Assembly (NCBI GenBank): GCA_018818905.1
Contig: JAHIRA010000009.1
Span: 1-9,697, forward strand
Origin: Patescibacteria group bacterium
Lineage (GTDB): Bacteria > Patescibacteriota > JABMPQ01 > JAHIRA01
Direction of reading: 5' to 3'
DNA length: 9,697 bases
The notes under the pieces were generated by a model. The model was not told the DNA's origin. It did not search any database and saw only the letters and a program-made list of their open reading frames with translations. Below, piece by piece: positions 6,369 to 9,697 of this stretch. The position numbers and the translations under genes are program-made. Numbering within the stretch: the first letter of the stretch is position 1; every line of letters starts with the position of its first letter.

Positions 6369-6394
6369 ATTTATCAACATTGATCTTAATAAAT

Positions 6395-7498
6395 CTACGG
6401 CAGTTTCACATTGTTAAAATCCCCTTCAACAGAAATTGCCACTTTCTCTATCCCATACCCAGGAATATTTTTTATGGTCTGAGAAATTTGACTTTCTCGC
6501 ATCTTAAATTCGCATAGACTACCAACGTTTAAAGCAGAATTGAAATCGACATAAAAAGTATCTCCCTTGATATCTATAGAGTTAATTTGAGTCCCAGGCA
6601 TAAAAACGCTTTCATAGCCTTGTGGAGCACCAACACCAGCCAAAAGTTTCTGAAGAGCATCCCAGTGAAGAGGTGAAGCACTTGCAGTACTAACCTCGGC
6701 CACAACATCAAAACCCTGAGCTTCTGGACATTCTCCTGCACCCTCCCAATCCTTTCTATTAATGAAATACAAGGTCACATCTTCTGGAACATATTCTGGA
6801 ATAGAACTAATTTGGGCCTTTTTCCTAAGAGAATCAGTAGATAACAAATCTTCTTGATTTACAATATTGGCCTTCACAATTTCTCCTCCCTGCATTCGAG
6901 ACTCAAAAACGTAATTGTTCCCTGTTTGATCAGAAAAATTGAAACTATAATCGTAGCAAGCCAGACAAGAAGTATCAACACTAGACTTAGTCGCTTCAAT
7001 TTCTTCCCCTTGAACAGAGACAAAAAAGGCAGCGTTTTCAAGGACAAACATCGACAGTTGCTTGCCTTGTTCAATGGAGGTCATCTGACCAAATGACGAA
7101 ATAGCTGGAAGGATTTGCTTGTCCTCAACTAGGTCCCAAGTATTAATGATATTAGCTTCAACTATTTTATTGTCCGAAATTATAACCTGAACCTCTTTAT
7201 TTTGGACGGTTGCATATTCTGTAGAAATCACTACTGGCAGCTCGACTAAATAAGCTTCTCTGGCATCCTGATAAACAACCTGCTCGTCTGCATATTCAGC
7301 AACAATATCAATGCCGTTTCGAGAAAAAAAGCTGGACTCTTTGACGTATTTTATAGCTTGTTCAAAAACTTCTTTCTCTTGCAATTGGCTCGATGACAAA
7401 ACTGGCTCAGTTCTAGTCTTTGTTGATGTACACGAGACAGTTATAAATAAAGCAATAAGCAAAAAAACGGACAATACTGCTTTGGGAGTTCTCATCAT
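6395..7498 (-). CDS. Lipoprotein with C-terminal GerMN domain
   Basis: A 367-aa exported protein. I chose the start at 7498 (MMRTPKAVLSVF) because it lies one base after the upstream stop and begins a signal peptide ending ITVSC, with C23 as the lipidation site; the lipobox is imperfect, with T at -3. A longer frame from 7585 would read through the upstream gene and bury the signal. The C-terminal region (about 235-362) fits a GerMN domain: VTLYFINRKD, LQKLLAGVGAPQGY, INSIDIKGDTFYVDFNSAL, then an EGD ending. The preceding region appears to hold two related units, ending IVEANIINTWDL (112-123) and IVKANIVNQEDL (207-218); the second contains a CxxC at 178-181. GerMN domains occur in spore-germination protein GerM and in many non-sporulating envelope proteins, where the function is unclear. 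It is second in an operon with a DUF2207-like lipoprotein, presumably anchored outside the membrane. Confidence 0.88.
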   Translation of the reverse strand: MMRTPKAVLSVFLLIALFITVSCTSTKTRTEPVLSSSQLQEKEVFEQAIKYVKESSFFSRNGIDIVAEYADEQVVYQDAREAYLVELPVVISTEYATVQNKEVQVIISDNKIVEANIINTWDLVEDKQILPAISSFGQMTSIEQGKQLSMFVLENAAFFVSVQGEEIEATKSSVDTSCLACYDYSFNFSDQTGNNYVFESRMQGGEIVKANIVNQEDLLSTDSLRKKAQISSIPEYVPEDVTLYFINRKDWEGAGECPEAQGFDVVAEVSTASASPLHWDALQKLLAGVGAPQGYESVFMPGTQINSIDIKGDTFYVDFNSALNVGSLCEFKMRESQISQTIKNIPGYGIEKVAISVEGDFNNVKLP

Positions 7499-7499
7499 T

Positions 7500-8165
7500 T
7501 TATTTGAAAACAGCTTCAATAACATAATCTTTGGTGTTAGGTATATTTTCTCCAACAAATAAAAATGTCCACTTGTCCAAAACAACAGCCTGTTGATTTA
7601 CTTCTTCGTTAATCTTTAGAGTAGCTGTTTCAGCCTTAAAAGAAGACACCTGACCGAGGCTCACGACAGCCCTGACTGATTTGGCACCCCCTGTCCTAGG
7701 AAAAGGAATAACTGACCACTTCAAAACATTCTCATTCCCTTTCTTTTCTATGATATTCTTGATTTGATATTCAATGGTCCAGACTTTTCTTTTTTCCGAG
7801 TCCAGTTCTGTGCTTAGCGGGATAGCAATTTCAAAATTATCAGCTGTTTCTCTTACTTCATAGTCATCAGCAGACAATATCTGATTTTTGTTGTCATAAA
7901 CAGCAAAGCTACTTTGGGTTTCTGATCCGGAAAGATATGATTTGGGGATTTTTCTGACATATTCATCGAAATCACCTCTAAAAACCACGTCTTGCTCTTC
8001 TTTGAAGTTGGCTGAAAGATCTTCTTGAATCTCAACTTCTAGGCTAAAGTCCTCAAAATACCATTCCTGTTTTGCAACTTCTTCTTCTGGTTTCTGGGCT
8101 ACGCAACCGGAAATAACCGCCATTATGCCCAAAAGGAGACAAATTTTTTGCATTTTTTTGCTCAT
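7500..8165 (-). CDS. Lipoprotein with DUF2207-like N-terminal domain
   Basis: A 221-aa exported lipoprotein. The signal peptide MSKKMQKICLLLGIMAVISGC ends in a good lipobox (ISGC, C21). The mature part follows the pattern of the extracytoplasmic domain of DUF2207 membrane proteins: FSLEVEIQEDLSANFKEEQDVVF near the start, a GDF turn, YEVRETADNFEIAIPL, then WTIEYQIKNII and LKWSVIPFPRTGG. Full DUF2207 proteins are larger and carry C-terminal membrane helices; here the domain stands alone with a lipid anchor. Function is unknown in the whole family. It is first in the operon, its stop lying one base before the ATG of the GerMN lipoprotein, so the two are probably translated together and may act together at the cell surface. 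A TACAAT box lies seven bases upstream of the ATG and no Shine-Dalgarno sequence is seen. Confidence 0.85.
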   Translation of the reverse strand: MSKKMQKICLLLGIMAVISGCVAQKPEEEVAKQEWYFEDFSLEVEIQEDLSANFKEEQDVVFRGDFDEYVRKIPKSYLSGSETQSSFAVYDNKNQILSADDYEVRETADNFEIAIPLSTELDSEKRKVWTIEYQIKNIIEKKGNENVLKWSVIPFPRTGGAKSVRAVVSLGQVSSFKAETATLKINEEVNQQAVVLDKWTFLFVGENIPNTKDYVIEAVFK

Positions 8166-8172
8166 TGCTTAC

Positions 8173-8178
8173 ATTGTA
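8173..8178 (-). promoter_or_regulatory. -10 box for the lipoprotein operon
   Basis: TACAAT on the minus strand (8178-8173) matches TATAAT at five of six bases and ends seven bases before the ATG at 8165, giving a leaderless or one-base-leader transcript. The -35 at 17-base spacing (TTCTGT) is weak. Confidence 0.55.
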
Positions 8179-8207
8179 GTATATTGGTCCAAAAAACAGA
8201 AGATGAC

Positions 8208-8236
8208 TTCAAATTTAGACCATAAGAAAGTATAAT
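8208..8236 (+). promoter_or_regulatory. Promoter for the second flippase, predicted leaderless
   Basis: TTCAAA (8208-8213) matches TTGACA at four positions. A 17-base spacer leads to a perfect TATAAT (8231-8236), which ends six bases before the ATG at 8243, so the predicted transcription start is at the start codon. This is the same geometry as the promoter before 4695. It overlaps the divergent lipoprotein promoter region, so the two operons share 77 bp of control DNA. Confidence 0.75.
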
Positions 8237-8242
8237 AGAAGC

Positions 8243-9697
8243 ATGTCACAAGACGTCAATACAGGAGAACTAAAACATAAGGTGGCCAAGAGTTTTTTTT
8301 GGGTTGGATTGGCCAATGTTATCCAGAAACTTGCTGGAGTGATCTCAGTTATGATTCTGGCTCGCCTTTTGGAGCCGGGTGATTTTGGCGTGGTCGCTAT
8401 TGCTACTACAGTCATTGCTTTTGTCGGTATTCTGGGCCATCTTGGTATTAAAGATGCTTTGATTTATCAGAAGAAAAATGTTAACGAGGCAGCCAATGCT
8501 ACCTTTTTTCTCAATATTATTCTGGGACTGGTTTACACTATTGCTACTTTCATTCTAGCCCCCTATCTGGCTGACTTTTTTAGGAATCAGGAAGCCAAGG
8601 CTATCATTCAGGTTCTATCACTACAATTCATTCTTAGCTACCTTGGCGTCACCAGCTTTGTTATTCTGCAGAAGAAAATAGAGTTTTTCAAGAAATCTAT
8701 GATTGTGGTTGGAACATCGCTTTTAACCATTACCGTCACGCTTGTTTTGGCCTATATGGGCTTTGGGGCTTGGAGTTTGGTTTTTGGCAATCTCACCGGC
8801 ATCACCCTCTCAAGTATCTTGTATCTAATTTTCTCTCCCTGGAAACCAACTCTCAAATTCAGGAAAGAAACAGCCAAAGAAATTTTTCATTATAGCAAGC
8901 ACCTCATCAAATCAGATATTTATATCACTCTCATTGAACAAGGAGACAAGTTTGCGCTAGGTCGCATAAAGGATTCAGTCACCCTCGGATACTATACCTT
9001 GGCCTACAATCTCGCTAATCTTCCAGCAGTTAGTATCGCTTCTCTAGTTCAGGAAGTTTCCTTCCCTGTTTTCTCCAAAATCAGAGAGCAAAAAGACCTG
9101 CTCAGAAATGCTTATCACAAAAACATTGAGTTTATCGCCCTTCTGGCGATTCCTATTTGCCTGGGCTTCCTGACTTTGGCTCCCGAAATTATTACGTATT
9201 TTTACGGTGAAAAATGGCTTCCCATGAAAACCGCGTTCCAAATTCTAGCCTTCTTTGGCTGCTTTAGAGCCATTGCTTGGATCGCTCATGATATTATAAA
9301 AGCCCTGGGTAAACCCAAGATCTTTGCTAGACTATTTCTTCTTCAGCTCGTCCTAACGGCTGCTCTTATTTATCCACTCACAGTTAAGTACAGCCTGACT
9401 GGAACTGCTATTTCACTGACAATTCCCGCCTTTTTCCAATTTGTCATTGCCCTTTTCTACGCCAACAAAATGCTTGGCGAGAGAATTGTGAAAACTGTCA
9501 GAATTCTAGCATTTGCTTCTCTTCCCGCCATTATTATGGCCGCCTTCATTCTGCTATCCAAGTGGCTTCTCCCTATTAGCAATATCTACATGTTACTGGG
9601 AAATATCGTCGTCGCCGCGAGCGTGTTCGCTGGTCTAGCCATTTTATTTAACAAACATATTATTAGAGACTTCAAAGAAGTCCTCGCCGGTTTTAAA
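8243..9697 (+). CDS. Lipopolysaccharide/oligosaccharide flippase, WzxC-type (3' end outside window)
   Basis: The frame is open from ATG at 8243 to the last base, 485 codons with no stop. The translation begins MSQDVNTGELKHKVAKSF, then LANVIQKLAGVISVMILARL and the conserved ARLLEPGDFGVVA, the WzxC/Polysacc_synt_3 signature. Further family landmarks are FFLNIILGLVYT, VLSLQFILSYLGV, FGAWSLVFGN, IEQGDKFALGRI, LGYYTLAYNLANLP, FSKIREQKDLLRNAY and FYGEKWLP. These proteins usually have 12-14 helices and about 480-500 residues, so the gene is nearly complete here. It should export lipid-linked oligosaccharide. It belongs to a different branch from the flippase at 3021-4451, so the locus may export two glycans, or the genes may belong to adjacent clusters. 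The start is supported by the -10 six bases upstream and by the typical N-terminus. Confidence 0.93.
   Translation, partial: MSQDVNTGELKHKVAKSFFWVGLANVIQKLAGVISVMILARLLEPGDFGVVAIATTVIAFVGILGHLGIKDALIYQKKNVNEAANATFFLNIILGLVYTIATFILAPYLADFFRNQEAKAIIQVLSLQFILSYLGVTSFVILQKKIEFFKKSMIVVGTSLLTITVTLVLAYMGFGAWSLVFGNLTGITLSSILYLIFSPWKPTLKFRKETAKEIFHYSKHLIKSDIYITLIEQGDKFALGRIKDSVTLGYYTLAYNLANLPAVSIASLVQEVSFPVFSKIREQKDLLRNAYHKNIEFIALLAIPICLGFLTLAPEIITYFYGEKWLPMKTAFQILAFFGCFRAIAWIAHDIIKALGKPKIFARLFLLQLVLTAALIYPLTVKYSLTGTAISLTIPAFFQFVIALFYANKMLGERIVKTVRILAFASLPAIIMAAFILLSKWLLPISNIYMLLGNIVVAASVFAGLAILFNKHIIRDFKEVLAGFK

Noticed and set aside
7499..7585. Upstream extension of the GerMN lipoprotein start to 7585
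   Set aside because: It would overlap the 3' end of the preceding lipoprotein by 86 bases and place 29 residues before a proper signal peptide. The ATG at 7498 is next to the upstream stop and starts the signal sequence.
8215..8415. 66-aa minus-strand frame over the start of the second flippase
   Set aside because: It is antisense to a clear flippase N-terminus and to the perfect -10 box.
9044..9241. 65-aa minus-strand frame
   Set aside because: It is antisense to the conserved central part of the second flippase and has no independent support.

Overview
This window reads as part of a cell-surface polysaccharide (glycan) locus from a bacterium of moderately low GC content. Several features suggest a Patescibacteria/CPR-type organism: compact gene packing, no clear Shine-Dalgarno sequence before any start, sigma70-like -10 boxes six or seven bases before ATG (leaderless mRNAs), and an export-and-assembly gene set with two lipoproteins. 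That placement is an inference, because the window contains no taxonomic marker gene.

Layout. (1) 1-782, minus: a GT2 glycosyltransferase (rhamnosyltransferase-like), cut by the window edge at its C-terminus. (2) 783-1871, plus: a GT4 glycosyltransferase whose ATG directly abuts the ATG of gene 1, sharing the sequence CATATG. (3) 4451-1875, minus: a two-gene operon of a Wzx-type flippase followed by a second GT4 glycosyltransferase. It converges on gene 2 with only 3 bp between stop codons. (4) 4452-4694: a divergent intergenic region with a promoter facing each way and, between them, a hairpin with perfect 30-bp arms. (5) 4695-6256, plus: a three-gene operon of a membrane-anchored extracytoplasmic protein, a 73-aa two-helix membrane protein, and a soluble cysteine-motif protein. 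(6) 6247-6368: two tandem hairpins and a probable bidirectional terminator. (7) 8165-6395, minus: a two-gene lipoprotein operon, DUF2207-like then GerMN-domain. (8) 8166-8242: a short divergent promoter region. (9) 8243-9697, plus: a second flippase of the WzxC type, open at the right edge.

The three glycosyltransferases would assemble a lipid-linked oligosaccharide at the inner face of the membrane, and the flippases would move it across. The 284-aa and 73-aa proteins lie between the flippase modules and may act on the exported glycan, but nothing in their sequence shows a catalytic function. The lipoproteins are probably envelope components rather than part of glycan synthesis. No IS element, CRISPR array, tRNA or rRNA was seen, and no gene-free stretch exceeds 300 bases.
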